Positions 38,886 through 48,128 of a stretch of 64,000 nucleotides of DNA are shown here, piece after piece. The position numbers and the translations under genes are program-made. A model generated the notes under the pieces. It worked only from the letters and a program-made list of their open reading frames with translations, was not told the DNA's origin and did no database searches. The stretch is from Anaerolineales bacterium (GTDB lineage: Bacteria; Chloroflexota; Anaerolineae; Anaerolineales; UBA11579). Position 1 is the first letter of the stretch, and each line of letters begins with the position of its first letter. The stretch is taken from contig JAHCII010000001.1 of the NCBI GenBank assembly GCA_026129305.1, forward strand, positions 216,270-280,269, in the 5' to 3' direction.

Positions 38886-39898
38886 CAGCCACGCTCCCTG
38901 CGCACAGCGTTTTGCAGACTCCAATAGATAGGCATGACCGCTGCCAACACACGCGTTGCCAGCCAATACCAAGGGCTGCGCAACAGACGTTCAATATCTT
39001 CTACGGGCCGCAGCGGTTCGGCAAGCTTGCCGCTGTCCAAGTCTGCGCGCAATTGCTGGATAGCTGGCGGATGCTGGCCGCGGAAACGCTGCAGCCACTG
39101 CAAAATTGGGCGACCCTTCTCGCTCAGAAACAGCGGCTCCTCAAGACGTAAGTAATTCTTCTCATACCACTGTTGATTGCGTTTGAAGCTGTCAGTCCAG
39201 GTCACTTGGGAATAATAGCCGACCTTTTGCAGCGCCTGCTTCGGGAAGACGTAGGAATAATGATGGAGGAGGATAGGTCTTCCCTCGTACTGTGGATTGG
39301 ACTCAAGTTTCACAGTGCGCAAGTCCCTGTCGTTTTGATCCACAACTGTAGCTGGCCGATGGTCTGTATAACGGAAGCCTTGCTCCCATTTGAATAAGCG
39401 GTAAATCAGTGGATAGTTTTGAATATGCCACTTTCCGGTAATCACATAGTCCCAGCCTCCAAAAAACTCTACATAAGGAAAGGCCACTGCGGTTATGCCG
39501 GGTTTGGCCTGCAGTTTTTCTAGGATGGCTCGAATGTCTTCAGGATGATAAAACTCGTCACTATCCACCTGCCACAGCCAGTTCCCAGTGGCGCGTTTGG
39601 CATAGGCCTGCGACATCTCATTCTTTTCCGGCCAAAGGCCGTCAGCGTAGCCTTCATCGGTAGCGGATACCAGGATTAGTTTGCCCTGGGGATCTTCTTT
39701 CCTTTTAAAGTCCAGCAATCGTTCCCAGGTACCATCCTGTGAGTGTCCATCCACTCTGGCCAAAGAGGCGGCCGTTTGCACCGCGCCCTCCACCACGATG
39801 ATCTGGTGCGCAAACGGGTACAAAGCCCGCAGGTTGTATTCCAATAACGGCTGGGCGTTGAGCGCAATGATACCGAAGGTCACCCGCGGTTGGCTCAT
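38885..39898 (-). CDS. Glycosyltransferase family 2-like
   Basis: This protein has 337 residues. It starts VTFGIIALNAQPLLEYNLRA, an opening of the GT2/Glyco_tranf_2_4 type, and has NWLWQVDSDEFYHPEDI with the D-x-D metal site near residue 113. A C-terminal tail of about 60 residues may sit on the membrane surface. It is flanked by an acyltransferase and another GT2 with overlapping ends. Confidence 0.78.
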   Translation of the reverse strand: MSQPRVTFGIIALNAQPLLEYNLRALYPFAHQIIVVEGAVQTAASLARVDGHSQDGTWERLLDFKRKEDPQGKLILVSATDEGYADGLWPEKNEMSQAYAKRATGNWLWQVDSDEFYHPEDIRAILEKLQAKPGITAVAFPYVEFFGGWDYVITGKWHIQNYPLIYRLFKWEQGFRYTDHRPATVVDQNDRDLRTVKLESNPQYEGRPILLHHYSYVFPKQALQKVGYYSQVTWTDSFKRNQQWYEKNYLRLEEPLFLSEKGRPILQWLQRFRGQHPPAIQQLRADLDSGKLAEPLRPVEDIERLLRSPWYWLATRVLAAVMPIYWSLQNAVRRERG

Positions 39899-40917
39899 GC
39901 GCGCCTCCAGCCTAGTTGGCGCAAAGTGGCTTTCAGGCCAAAGGTTGCCTTATCGACTAACGACCTTGGCGACCCCAATACGCGCCCAAAGTCCAGATAC
40001 CGGCGCCAGGCCTCAATCCCCAAGGAGAGATTGGCCCGACAAGCAGCCCACCAGCGGCGCTCGAGGGCAGCATCAAAAGCCGCTGCCGGGAAGACCCCCG
40101 AAGCACGATTGGCGGTACGCAGCGTCGAAAACCAATCTTCCAAGTGCTCCAATCCTGCGCGTCCCTGCGGATAATGCCAGTGGCTAATGGCGTGATGCAT
40201 TTCGACCTCTGCCTGACTGGGGCTAAGGCCAATCCGTTGCAAAAGGTGCAGACGGATCCGCTCAGCAATTTCCTGCTGCTCATGGCCAAATTGCTGGCCC
40301 ACCTGGTTGGGATGCAAACGATACAGCAGCAAAACCTCATCCAGATTGGCAAAGCGCAGTTCATCAGCTGCGCGCACCCATAAATCGTAGTCTTGGGCCC
40401 GGGCGAGGCGTTGATCGTATTGCAAACCATCCTGGTCAAAACGACTGCGGCGTAGCATCACCGAGCTGTGCACCAATACTGGATTGAAAATCAATTCGCT
40501 GCGAATATCCGCGTCATGCGTGGGATACGCCCAGACCTGCTCTGACTCCGCACCTAGGGTGCGCACCCAGCTGCCCAAGATATCAATATCCGGGTGCTTG
40601 TCCAAATAACGCACCTGCAGCTCCAAGCGACGCGGCAGGCAAATGTCGTCATGATCCATGCGCGCAACATATTCGCCAACCGCCTGTTGCAGGCCTATAT
40701 TCAATGAAGCCGCCAATCCCTGCTGTGACGGATTGGCCAAAACACGCAAGCGAGGGTCTGAGCAATCGGTCAAGATCTGCGGGGTGTCATCCGTCGATCC
40801 GTCGTCCACCACCAGCAACTCAAAATCCGTCAGGGTCTGCTGCCATAGGCTGTCCAGCGCAGCGGGCAAATGCTGCTGACCATTGTACACAGCCATAATC
40901 ACACTGACTTTAGGCAT
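39895..40917 (-). CDS. Glycosyltransferase family 2
   Basis: This 340-residue protein starts MPKVSVIMAVYNGQQHLPAA, with LLVVDDGSTDDTPQIL and the metal motif YVARMDHDDICLPRRLE. RAQDYDLWVRAADELRFA is the catalytic-base region. Start ATG 40917 overlaps the upstream GT4 end by 8 bases; a longer frame to 41037 was rejected. It is a canonical GT2 enzyme of unknown sugar specificity. Confidence 0.88.
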   Translation of the reverse strand: MPKVSVIMAVYNGQQHLPAALDSLWQQTLTDFELLVVDDGSTDDTPQILTDCSDPRLRVLANPSQQGLAASLNIGLQQAVGEYVARMDHDDICLPRRLELQVRYLDKHPDIDILGSWVRTLGAESEQVWAYPTHDADIRSELIFNPVLVHSSVMLRRSRFDQDGLQYDQRLARAQDYDLWVRAADELRFANLDEVLLLYRLHPNQVGQQFGHEQQEIAERIRLHLLQRIGLSPSQAEVEMHHAISHWHYPQGRAGLEHLEDWFSTLRTANRASGVFPAAAFDAALERRWWAACRANLSLGIEAWRRYLDFGRVLGSPRSLVDKATFGLKATLRQLGWRRA

Positions 40918-42016
40918 GGGCACCTGAAAGCTCTTCCAGCAGCGCCAGCTCCATCGCTGCCACCCGCTCGAGTGAGAAATGCCGAAGTGTATATTCTCGA
41001 GCAGTTTTGCCCAGCTGGGCGCGCAGGCTGGCGTCACCGGCCGCGCGGCGAATCACCTCGCGCAGGCTGTCGGCGTCTGTTTCAGCAAGCAGCCCGTTGT
41101 CGCCATCTTGGATAATCTCTGCGATCCCGGAAACGCGCGTGCCAATCACGGTCAAGCCACAAGCCATAGCTTCAATCAAGGCTTTGGGATGGCCTTCATA
41201 AAAGGAGGGCAGCACAAACACATCACAGCTATTCAAGAAGGTGGGTAAATCGGTGTTGTCCATGCGGCCCGACAAACTGAGTTTTATCCCAAGAGTCTGC
41301 GCCCTGGCCTGCAACTCCGCTTTCTGGGGTCCGGCGCCAACCAACACCAGCTCGACATCCAACCCTGACACCGCTTCCAGCAAGGCGAACAGGTTTTTCT
41401 CCCAGGCCAGTCGACCCACAAAGCCAATTCGCAAGCGGGGATTCCCTTGGGATTTCTGCGGCACAAAGCGATCAGTCTCTACATAGTTCGGGATGACGCT
41501 GACGCGCGCGGCAGGCAATCCGTAATTCTCCCGGATGCGCTGCGCGATGGCCTGCGTGGTCACCACCACTCGGTCGGCGGCGCCAAACACACGCTTTTCC
41601 AGCTGGCGCGCGGCACGCGCCGGCCCAGAATCAACGCCATGGGTTTGCTCATCCACAAAAGAAAGCAAATAGCCACAACGGGCCACAAATTTTGCGCCAG
41701 CACGGCGCGCAGCCGCCAAAGCGATCTGCGAACCGCTGACCTGATTGCTTTTGAATACACGCCCACTTGGCGGAAACCATGTCAGGCTGCGTTTGTACAA
41801 GCCTGGTGGCACCCCGCGTGCATTGAAACGCATGCTTATCCCTGGCATCCGGGCAGCAATCTCAACCTCGCCCGGGCCCCCATAGGTCACAAACTGAACG
41901 CGCTTGCCCTGTTTAGCCAGATGCTGATACAAAGCGACTTCGCGGGCCAGCATACCGCCCTGGGCCCAATCAGCCAGGGACACATCCTCGGTAAAGAAGA
42001 GGACCAGGTCGTTCAC
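40910..42016 (-). CDS. Glycosyltransferase family 4
   Basis: This protein has 368 residues. It opens with MNDLVLFFTEDVSLADWAQG, and the donor domain has GFVGRLAWEKNLFALLEAVS and YEGHPKALIEAMACGLTVIG, the GT4 signature with the Glu pair. It has no membrane segment. It sits 3 bases from the mosaic GT gene upstream and overlaps the GT2 gene downstream. Confidence 0.87.
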   Translation of the reverse strand: MNDLVLFFTEDVSLADWAQGGMLAREVALYQHLAKQGKRVQFVTYGGPGEVEIAARMPGISMRFNARGVPPGLYKRSLTWFPPSGRVFKSNQVSGSQIALAAARRAGAKFVARCGYLLSFVDEQTHGVDSGPARAARQLEKRVFGAADRVVVTTQAIAQRIRENYGLPAARVSVIPNYVETDRFVPQKSQGNPRLRIGFVGRLAWEKNLFALLEAVSGLDVELVLVGAGPQKAELQARAQTLGIKLSLSGRMDNTDLPTFLNSCDVFVLPSFYEGHPKALIEAMACGLTVIGTRVSGIAEIIQDGDNGLLAETDADSLREVIRRAAGDASLRAQLGKTAREYTLRHFSLERVAAMELALLEELSGAHA

Positions 42017-42019
42017 CGG

Positions 42020-43102
42020 TTAGTTGACCTCATCCAAGATCGGTTTATAGATCTCGTGGTAATAACGAGCCGCGATGCTTGGCCAGCCATACGCTTGAAT
42101 ACTTTCGAGAGCATTGGCGGCCAGTCGCCGGCCCAAAGCCCGGTCCTGCGCCAAAGCCAGCAAGTGTTCAGCCAGGCCGACGCTGTCCTCCACTTCTGCC
42201 AATAACCCATTGTGGCCGTGCTGTACAAGATCTGGCGCCAGGCCGACCCGCGTGCTCACCAGCGGCACGCCACTGGCCTGCGCCTCCAGCACGCCGGATG
42301 GGCCGCCCTCTTCGCGGGAAGCTACCAAATAGGCGTCCAAGGCGGCATAACTATGGGCCACAGCATGATAGTCTTCGAAGACATCATGTCGATAAGCAAT
42401 ACCGAGTTTGCGCAGACCCTCGATCACATAGCCGCGCGCCGGAGCGGTGAGATAAACAAAAACAGGTATTTTGCTTTTAAGCTTGGAAACTACGTCCAAC
42501 AAAACATCCGGCCCCTTGATCAGCTTGGGCTCCAATCCGTCCTGATGGCCTACTCCATCTTTGTGGAAAGACCCAATAACAAACGCAGTCTCCGGGATCC
42601 CCAACCGTTGCCGCGCGGTTTTGTGCTCTTCATTTGAGACAGCTTTGAATCGCTCTAAATCAACGCCAAGTGGAATATTGATCAACTTATCTCGAGGAAT
42701 CCCCCAGCTTAAAAGTCGTTCTTCCATGATTGAGCTTGCCGTGTGGATTTTATTAAACACATGTTGATTTTGGATCACACTGTTCAGGGCAATCTCAAAA
42801 CCAGGGTCTTCTCTAATCCCATGAAAGATTGTCCCCACAACATAATTGTTACGCATCACAGATTGTTGCAATCCAGCCTGAATCTCCCACAAAGAACCAA
42901 AATGCACAATCTGTCCAACCAATTTATCTGCAAAAGATATCTTGCGGGCCGGCAAACCAAAAGTGGGCATTTCTTGTGCTACATAGTGAGCTACCCAATC
43001 CAATATCCAGTTAACTTCGGGAACCACAAAATACAGTTCTGGTCGCCCACTCAACCCAAGCTTGTGTTTCAACTTGCGAGCCAGATAACGAACGCTAACC
43101 AT
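42020..43102 (-). CDS. Glycosyltransferase family 4 (compositional mosaic)
   Basis: This protein has 360 residues. The C-terminal donor domain carries ASREEGGPSGVLEAQASGVP, the GT4 signature. Composition changes inside the gene: the first two thirds (43102 to about 42345) are AT-rich, 43 % GC in my count of 42601-42960, while the 3' part is near 62 % at 42301-42360. The break falls before the donor domain's conserved Glu region, as expected from recombination replacing the acceptor half. The frame is intact. Sugar specificity is unknown. Confidence 0.82.
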   Translation of the reverse strand: MVSVRYLARKLKHKLGLSGRPELYFVVPEVNWILDWVAHYVAQEMPTFGLPARKISFADKLVGQIVHFGSLWEIQAGLQQSVMRNNYVVGTIFHGIREDPGFEIALNSVIQNQHVFNKIHTASSIMEERLLSWGIPRDKLINIPLGVDLERFKAVSNEEHKTARQRLGIPETAFVIGSFHKDGVGHQDGLEPKLIKGPDVLLDVVSKLKSKIPVFVYLTAPARGYVIEGLRKLGIAYRHDVFEDYHAVAHSYAALDAYLVASREEGGPSGVLEAQASGVPLVSTRVGLAPDLVQHGHNGLLAEVEDSVGLAEHLLALAQDRALGRRLAANALESIQAYGWPSIAARYYHEIYKPILDEVN

Positions 43103-44225
43103 GTCCCAAAACCTTAGCGAATCTATTCAGTATATGCAGCCCATTGGCCGCAACCAAGTCACGGTAAAGGTTTCGATATTCCCCTGCCCTGGCGTGCAAT
43201 TCAAAATTTTGTTCCACGACTTGGCGGCCTGCCAGCCCCATTTGTTTCCGCAAACCGGCATCATCCACCAAGCGCCGTAAGGCGGCAATCAATTGGTCTA
43301 AGTTATTACTTTCAAACAAAATTCCAGTTTCACCGTCTTTCACCAGCTCAGGGATATCGTCGACGGCACTGGCCACCACGGGTTTCCCAGCAGCCATGGC
43401 TTCGATCAGCGAGTTGGGTATACCCTCATTATTAGGGAGCGAAGTGCAGGTGGCGATATCGTATCCCTTGGTCACCGGGATCGGGTCCGCCAGTTCACCG
43501 GTGAAGATCACGGCGCGGCCCAGGTCTGCAGCCTCATCCCGCAATTGCTGCAGCATGGGCGGTGCGCCAGGCTGTGTTGTATCTCCGCCGCAAATCACCA
43601 GATGCACATGCTGGTAGTCTGCCTGCTGGCGCAATTGCCTAAGCGCGGAAATCAGCAACGAAATATTTTTGCCTCCAGCCAGGCGGGAAGTGCGCCCAAT
43701 GATCACAGCATCTTGATCCAAGCCGAACCGCTCAGTCGGGGCGGCATCAAATGCTTGCAAATCCACGCCGTTGTAAATCAGGCGAATTCTTTCGGGCGGA
43801 ACCAGAGCCTCCAGGCGCCTCAGCATGCCTCGCGTGGAAGCCACCACCATATCCAAGCCATCTTTGCGGTTGAGTGCTGCGCCGCCGCGCATACCATCCA
43901 CGCGCTCGATCACACTAGGCACGCCAGCCAAGCGAGCCGCATCTGTGTACAAGCGCAAGTTAGCCACCTGGGCCAGGTCAATCCGATGACGCCACAAGTG
44001 CCAGGCTAACGCCCAGCGGCTGGGAGGCACAAAGTCCACTTGAGCTACATGAGCATAATCCTCAAAAAAATAATCGGAATGAGTCGCTACAAAGTAGAAA
44101 TCGAATTCGTCTTTAAGCTCGCCTGCCAGGCGGAAGAGCCATTTTGGCATTCCCCCAACGCCAAACATCTGGAGTAGAAAAGCGATTCTCGGTTTCGGGA
44201 TACTCATGGCTTTATTGCCCAACAA
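43095..44225 (-). CDS. Glycosyltransferase family 4
   Basis: This protein has 376 residues. It contains RIAFLLQMFGVGGMPKWLFR at the N-terminus and PNNEGIPNSLIEAMAAGKPV in the donor domain, with GRTSRLAGGKNISLLISA. These are standard GT4 features. An in-frame ATG at 44207 (MSIPKPRIAF) is an alternative start; neither has a strong ribosome site. It lies downstream of a 144-base AT-rich gap with no recognisable feature. Confidence 0.86.
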   Translation of the reverse strand: MLGNKAMSIPKPRIAFLLQMFGVGGMPKWLFRLAGELKDEFDFYFVATHSDYFFEDYAHVAQVDFVPPSRWALAWHLWRHRIDLAQVANLRLYTDAARLAGVPSVIERVDGMRGGAALNRKDGLDMVVASTRGMLRRLEALVPPERIRLIYNGVDLQAFDAAPTERFGLDQDAVIIGRTSRLAGGKNISLLISALRQLRQQADYQHVHLVICGGDTTQPGAPPMLQQLRDEAADLGRAVIFTGELADPIPVTKGYDIATCTSLPNNEGIPNSLIEAMAAGKPVVASAVDDIPELVKDGETGILFESNNLDQLIAALRRLVDDAGLRKQMGLAGRQVVEQNFELHARAGEYRNLYRDLVAANGLHILNRFAKVLGHG

Positions 44226-44369
44226 TTTATCTTATTATGAACTAAGTGCACCACCAGCGTAATTTGGCCATCAGTCCACCCTTGACCAATTTGTCCGCCA
44301 AGAGGTATCCAAGCTCACCAAATTAAGAAGTGAAATCGAAGGTTGGTTATCCTTAGGCAAAGAAAACGA

Positions 44370-45308
44370 TCAATTGGTTTGTTCTATCTCAACTAACCTC
44401 GCCAAAACAACTCGGGTGTTTTCACGGATTAACTCCACTTGCGGTGTAGGGAGCACTTTCGAAGAGTTATTTTTTTTCTGAGATACCACTTTAATTTCTC
44501 CTCCGAGAATGTTCCGCAACCCCTTGCCGGGTTTATTGGTTTTGTCGACATAAACTTTAGGTGTATCCCGTTTCTTTAAGTCTGCCCAGGAAGCCAGCCT
44601 TTCTAACCAAGTATTTGGATCTTGGACCAATTTTTCATAGGAAATTGCAAACACTTCATTTTTAGTCAGGCTTGCTTGTTTGATAAACCTCAAGTGAAGA
44701 TTATTCCAAAATTCGCAGAGCGTGATTGTGTCAGCCCTACCGAACAATTGGGGCCATTTCCGTATCAAGCCTTCAATAGTTTCGACCGGATCGCGATGGA
44801 TCAAAACGATTTTTGCCATAGGGAAAGCTGGGTATAGATGACCAATTCTCACAAGGTGTGAATTAGGAGCTTTATCCAAAATAACATCAGAATATCGAGG
44901 ATAGCTGCTTAACTGTCTATAGAGGTTCAGCTTAGCCTCCCGTATTCGCTCGGTCGAGTAAGTATCCGTACGAATCAAATCTCGATAGTAGGCATCTAGA
45001 TTTTCATAAAGGCTTGAATGTTTGATAAACAAATCAGGGTGGGCCTCCTTCATACGGTCGCTTTCATGCAAGCAGAATTCATTCTCGTATTGTTGATCTA
45101 GTAAACCACTTATCAAGGTCGTACCACTGCCGGAGACCCCACAAATAAAGATTGGACGAAATTTGGTATCACTCAGTCGTCTAAGTCCGCCATTGCTAAA
45201 GCTCTTGAGCCAAAGGTTTTTCCGAATAGCAAAGATTTGTTTGACTCTGCGCTTCCATATTTGATATTTGCTGCGATTTTCGGAAGAGAGTATCCGTTCG
45301 ATGAACAT
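44370..45308 (-). CDS. Sulfotransferase family protein (AT-rich)
   Basis: This protein has 312 residues. The PAPS P-loop is ICGVSGSGTTLISGLL (residues 55-70) and the 3'-phosphate region is KIVLIHRDPVETIEGLIRKW. The family transfers sulfate from PAPS to an acceptor. My counts at 44461-44520 and 44941-45000 give about 40 % GC, far below its neighbours, which suggests recent acquisition. It is flanked by untranslated gaps of 144 and 170 bases, unlike the tightly packed genes around it. The glycan or a lipid may be the target. Confidence 0.82.
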   Translation of the reverse strand: MFIERILSSENRSKYQIWKRRVKQIFAIRKNLWLKSFSNGGLRRLSDTKFRPIFICGVSGSGTTLISGLLDQQYENEFCLHESDRMKEAHPDLFIKHSSLYENLDAYYRDLIRTDTYSTERIREAKLNLYRQLSSYPRYSDVILDKAPNSHLVRIGHLYPAFPMAKIVLIHRDPVETIEGLIRKWPQLFGRADTITLCEFWNNLHLRFIKQASLTKNEVFAISYEKLVQDPNTWLERLASWADLKKRDTPKVYVDKTNKPGKGLRNILGGEIKVVSQKKNNSSKVLPTPQVELIRENTRVVLARLVEIEQTN

Positions 45309-45327
45309 TGACTTCCCTTTGTAGCCC

Positions 45328-45350
45328 TATGCTTTCATGGCGAAAGCATA
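45328..45350. repeat. Perfect hairpin upstream of the AT-rich sulfotransferase gene
   Basis: TATGCTTTC and GAAAGCATA form a nine-base stem around a five-base loop. On the minus strand it lies 20 bases before the sulfotransferase start codon. No T-tract follows on either strand, so it looks more like an operator or mRNA structure than a terminator. Confidence 0.45.
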
Positions 45351-45478
45351 AGAGATATTGTCAAAACACCCTGGTGGTGAGGAAGAAGCCCATTTATAAA
45401 ACCCCAAACAAACAGCCGGCGCACTGGCTTTTTCCTCCACTGGTGAAGTTGAAGTTTGAGATGCCATTTGTGTTGCCT

Positions 45479-46729
45479 TTAACCAACTACTGGGTTGGCT
45501 CTCTTCTGCGCAGCCCAGGCCGCGGCGCGATCCAAAATGCGTTCGCTGGAGCTGCCATCTCCGGGATCCACGTAAGTGCGAACATAGTCTTTCAATGACT
45601 TAGCATCCGCCCGCAAATCGACCAAGCTTTTGGCCCCAAAGCCATGGATCATTTGCGGGATGCTGGTCCACTGATTTACGCCTTCAAAATTAAACACACT
45701 GCCTTGGTGGGCTGTTCGCCAGAGTTTGTGGCTCAAATCATCCAAATTGGGGCGATCCACACAAATGCCAAATACATCAAACACCGTCATCTCAAAGGCG
45801 GCGCTGCTGTAAGAGTGAATGCACACTTCCGCAACGCTCATCAACTCATAGATGGTTGCTGGATAGAACTCCTCGTCATAAATCGCCAAATCCGCCATGT
45901 CTTGGCTTGCAGGGCGCAGCGGATCTTTACGGCGTCCCTTGACCACCAGAAAAGCATTGTTTTTGTCGCAAAAACGGCGCACAGCCCGCGTTAGAGCCTC
46001 GTCATTCCAGCCGAAAAGCAACCAGGGGAGATACTTCAGAAAGCCCACGCCTTCATCGCGCAGACCGCGCCCAAAGGCCTTCAAGCGCTCTGTGCCTTTG
46101 CTGACAAAGAAGGCGGGCCAATGCCCCGGCCAATAAGCCACATTGATGGGAAAGTACAGTACCACCGGTTTATCATCCACAATGCCGTACTTCTGCCGGA
46201 TGAGTTCTGCATCCATTTGGGTCGCAATGTCCAGGCGCGGCGTGCCAGTATAGCTAACCTTGGTCTCCAGCTTTTGGCGAATTTCTGCCGCGGAGCCTAG
46301 ACCCTGTGCCGCAAAGTACTCACTCCCCCACTGCAACCAAAAGGGGGTTTGCAGGCAGACCCAATCGGAGCTCAGCAAATTTTCGGGCGAAACACGAAGA
46401 AAAGTATCTACCCCGTGATGCAAGGTTACAAAACAAGTGCTCCAGGCAGCGTCCCCATAACGACTGCGCGGGTGCAGGGAAAATACTACGTCGGGGGCAG
46501 AGCGCTGGGCCAGACTCGGAACATCCCTATCCTGCTGAAACCATTCCAGCTTCACGGTCCCGGCAAAACGAGTTGGAAGCGGTTGGTCTTTCAAGGCAAG
46601 ATATTCTTTGCTTTCCTCGCCAGCATACAACCATGCTTCACACTGCCATCCCCGAGCCAGGGCAGCCTGAATCAATGGCCCCATATACTTGTAGAAATCT
46701 TTACGATGCACCAAAAAAGCTGCCTTCAT
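45479..46729 (-). CDS. GT-B-like transferase (CDP-glycerol transferase-like)
   Basis: This 416-residue soluble protein starts MKAAFLVHRKDFYKYMGPLI. It has TCFVTLHHGVDTFL in the N-terminal half, VSYTGTPRLDI in the linker and EVCIHSYSSAAFEMTVFDVF in the C-terminal half. The latter resembles the donor-binding region of CDP-glycerol glycerophosphotransferases and related capsule enzymes. Polyol-phosphate or sugar transfer to the glycan is likely but not shown. It lies 9 bases from the GT2 gene upstream. Confidence 0.65.
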   Translation of the reverse strand: MKAAFLVHRKDFYKYMGPLIQAALARGWQCEAWLYAGEESKEYLALKDQPLPTRFAGTVKLEWFQQDRDVPSLAQRSAPDVVFSLHPRSRYGDAAWSTCFVTLHHGVDTFLRVSPENLLSSDWVCLQTPFWLQWGSEYFAAQGLGSAAEIRQKLETKVSYTGTPRLDIATQMDAELIRQKYGIVDDKPVVLYFPINVAYWPGHWPAFFVSKGTERLKAFGRGLRDEGVGFLKYLPWLLFGWNDEALTRAVRRFCDKNNAFLVVKGRRKDPLRPASQDMADLAIYDEEFYPATIYELMSVAEVCIHSYSSAAFEMTVFDVFGICVDRPNLDDLSHKLWRTAHQGSVFNFEGVNQWTSIPQMIHGFGAKSLVDLRADAKSLKDYVRTYVDPGDGSSSERILDRAAAWAAQKRANPVVG

Positions 46730-46737
46730 TCAAAGGA

Positions 46738-47397
46738 TCACTTCTTGTTCTTGATTAGGTCGACGTAGGTCTTGAATTGATCCATGGCGGCCTTGTTCTT
46801 GGTCTTGTTGCTCTCGTGCATGCGGTAGCGGTACAGCGGAATGCGCAAATGATGGATCTGGTAATATTCCGCCAAGCGAGCGCGCAATTCCTCCTCTTCC
46901 CGGTGGCGGAATTCGCTGTTGTACATCCCCAGGTTGCGAATTAGGTCCGTGCGATACATGATGCCGCAAGACACCGGGTCAGTTTCCGCATACTTGCGCT
47001 CCAGCTTGTTGCCGAATTCGTCCACCATGACATAGTCGCAGGAGACGCAAAAGGCTTCATGGTTTTCCGCCAGGTAGCGAGTCTGGAACAGGAGCATGTC
47101 TTCATTGATGTAGTCATCCGCATCCACACGCACGAAATATTGGCCCATGGCCTCACGGATGCCCACGTTGGCCGATTCTGCAACGCCTTTGTTCTCTTCG
47201 TTCACAAAATAGCGGAAGTTCTTATGCTTCTTAAATTTCGCCAAAATCTTTACTGTGTTATCTGTGCTGGCATCATCCACCACAATCACTTCATAGTCAT
47301 TGCTGGGGAAATTTTGAGTCAGACAACTGCGCAGGCAGCGATCGATGTACGCACCGTAATTGTATGAAGTGACAATGATGGTGGCTTTCATAGTCAT
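46738..47397 (-). CDS. Glycosyltransferase family 2
   Basis: This 219-residue compact GT-A enzyme contains TIIVTSYNYGAYIDRCLRSC, IVVDDASTDNTVKIL and the metal motif FVRVDADDYINEDM. EFRHREEEELRARLA supplies the catalytic Glu. Start ATG 47397 overlaps the NeuB-like stop (ATGA); ATG 47391 is an alternative. It is placed directly after the nonulosonate-type genes and could use the CMP-sugar they make, although GT2 enzymes usually use NDP-sugars. Confidence 0.85.
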   Translation of the reverse strand: MTMKATIIVTSYNYGAYIDRCLRSCLTQNFPSNDYEVIVVDDASTDNTVKILAKFKKHKNFRYFVNEENKGVAESANVGIREAMGQYFVRVDADDYINEDMLLFQTRYLAENHEAFCVSCDYVMVDEFGNKLERKYAETDPVSCGIMYRTDLIRNLGMYNSEFRHREEEELRARLAEYYQIHHLRIPLYRYRMHESNKTKNKAAMDQFKTYVDLIKNKK

Positions 47398-48128
47398 TTC
47401 CCCAGGTTGCTATGCAGCAGGCTAAAGGTGTCTGCGGAATAACGTAGTTGGCGCAGATCATCCAGGTCCATGGAACCCGCATGGCCCATCTCGGTGGGCA
47501 CATGGAAGGTTTTGTTCAGGCTAAAGTGCTTTTCAATATAGGTCGCCCCGCGAGCCAAGGCAAAGGCGCAGGCGCCAATGCCTACTGTATGGTCGCTGTA
47601 GCCTTGAAAAATGCTGTTGGGGAAATCAGGCATGACTACTTCGCTGGCGGGGGTGGGGTATTTGGACACACAGTAGAAATACACAGCCTGCTCGTTGTCA
47701 AAAGGCACGCCCTTGGTTTGCCAGTCCCACATGCCCAGCGAGATCAGCACCGGTTTGCCGGTTTCGAAGATTTGCGCGCACAACGCAGGGTCTTCTTCCA
47801 CCGTGCGGCTGGCGATCTTGTAATACTTGAAACCCAGATCCTCACACCACTGCACACGGTTGGCCGTAAATATAGACGCGGACAAATCAATGCCCAGGTT
47901 GTCGCAGTACTGCTTGAGATCCTTTAGTTCGTCTTTCTCGATCTGCACATAGCTGCGCAACTCATCGCCAAACAGGACTTTGGAATCATACAGCTGGACC
48001 TTGACCGCGTCGGCCCCGCCCAGCTTGCACTGCTGAATGATGGTCTTGGCACGCGCCATGTCACCGCTGAATTGCGGGTGAATTTCGGCGATCAGATAGG
48101 TTTGTCCTAGGGCAGGGTGTTTATGCAT
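47394..48128 (-). CDS. Short NeuB-family synthase lacking the SAF domain
   Basis: This 244-residue protein covers only the NeuB TIM barrel. It starts YLIAEIHPQFSGDMARAKTI, has LGGADAVKVQLYDS, IFTANRVQWCEDLGFKYYKI, SLGMWDW and QGYSDHTVGIGACAFALARG, then YIEKHFSLNK. The usual N-H-x-G at the barrel start is H-P-Q-F here and there is no C-terminal SAF domain, so it ends about 100 residues early relative to the paralogue at 5816. It follows a NeuA-like gene with an 8-base overlap, which supports a role in making a nonulosonic-acid-like sugar. Confidence 0.78.
   Translation of the reverse strand: MHKHPALGQTYLIAEIHPQFSGDMARAKTIIQQCKLGGADAVKVQLYDSKVLFGDELRSYVQIEKDELKDLKQYCDNLGIDLSASIFTANRVQWCEDLGFKYYKIASRTVEEDPALCAQIFETGKPVLISLGMWDWQTKGVPFDNEQAVYFYCVSKYPTPASEVVMPDFPNSIFQGYSDHTVGIGACAFALARGATYIEKHFSLNKTFHVPTEMGHAGSMDLDDLRQLRYSADTFSLLHSNLGK

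Noticed and set aside
45328..45350. Hairpin as a terminator of the upstream gene
   Set aside because: No run of T follows the stem on the minus strand, so an intrinsic terminator is not supported.
45308..45598. 96-codon plus-strand frame across the gap beside the sulfotransferase
   Set aside because: It runs into the antisense strand of the neighbouring gene and contains no recognisable motif.
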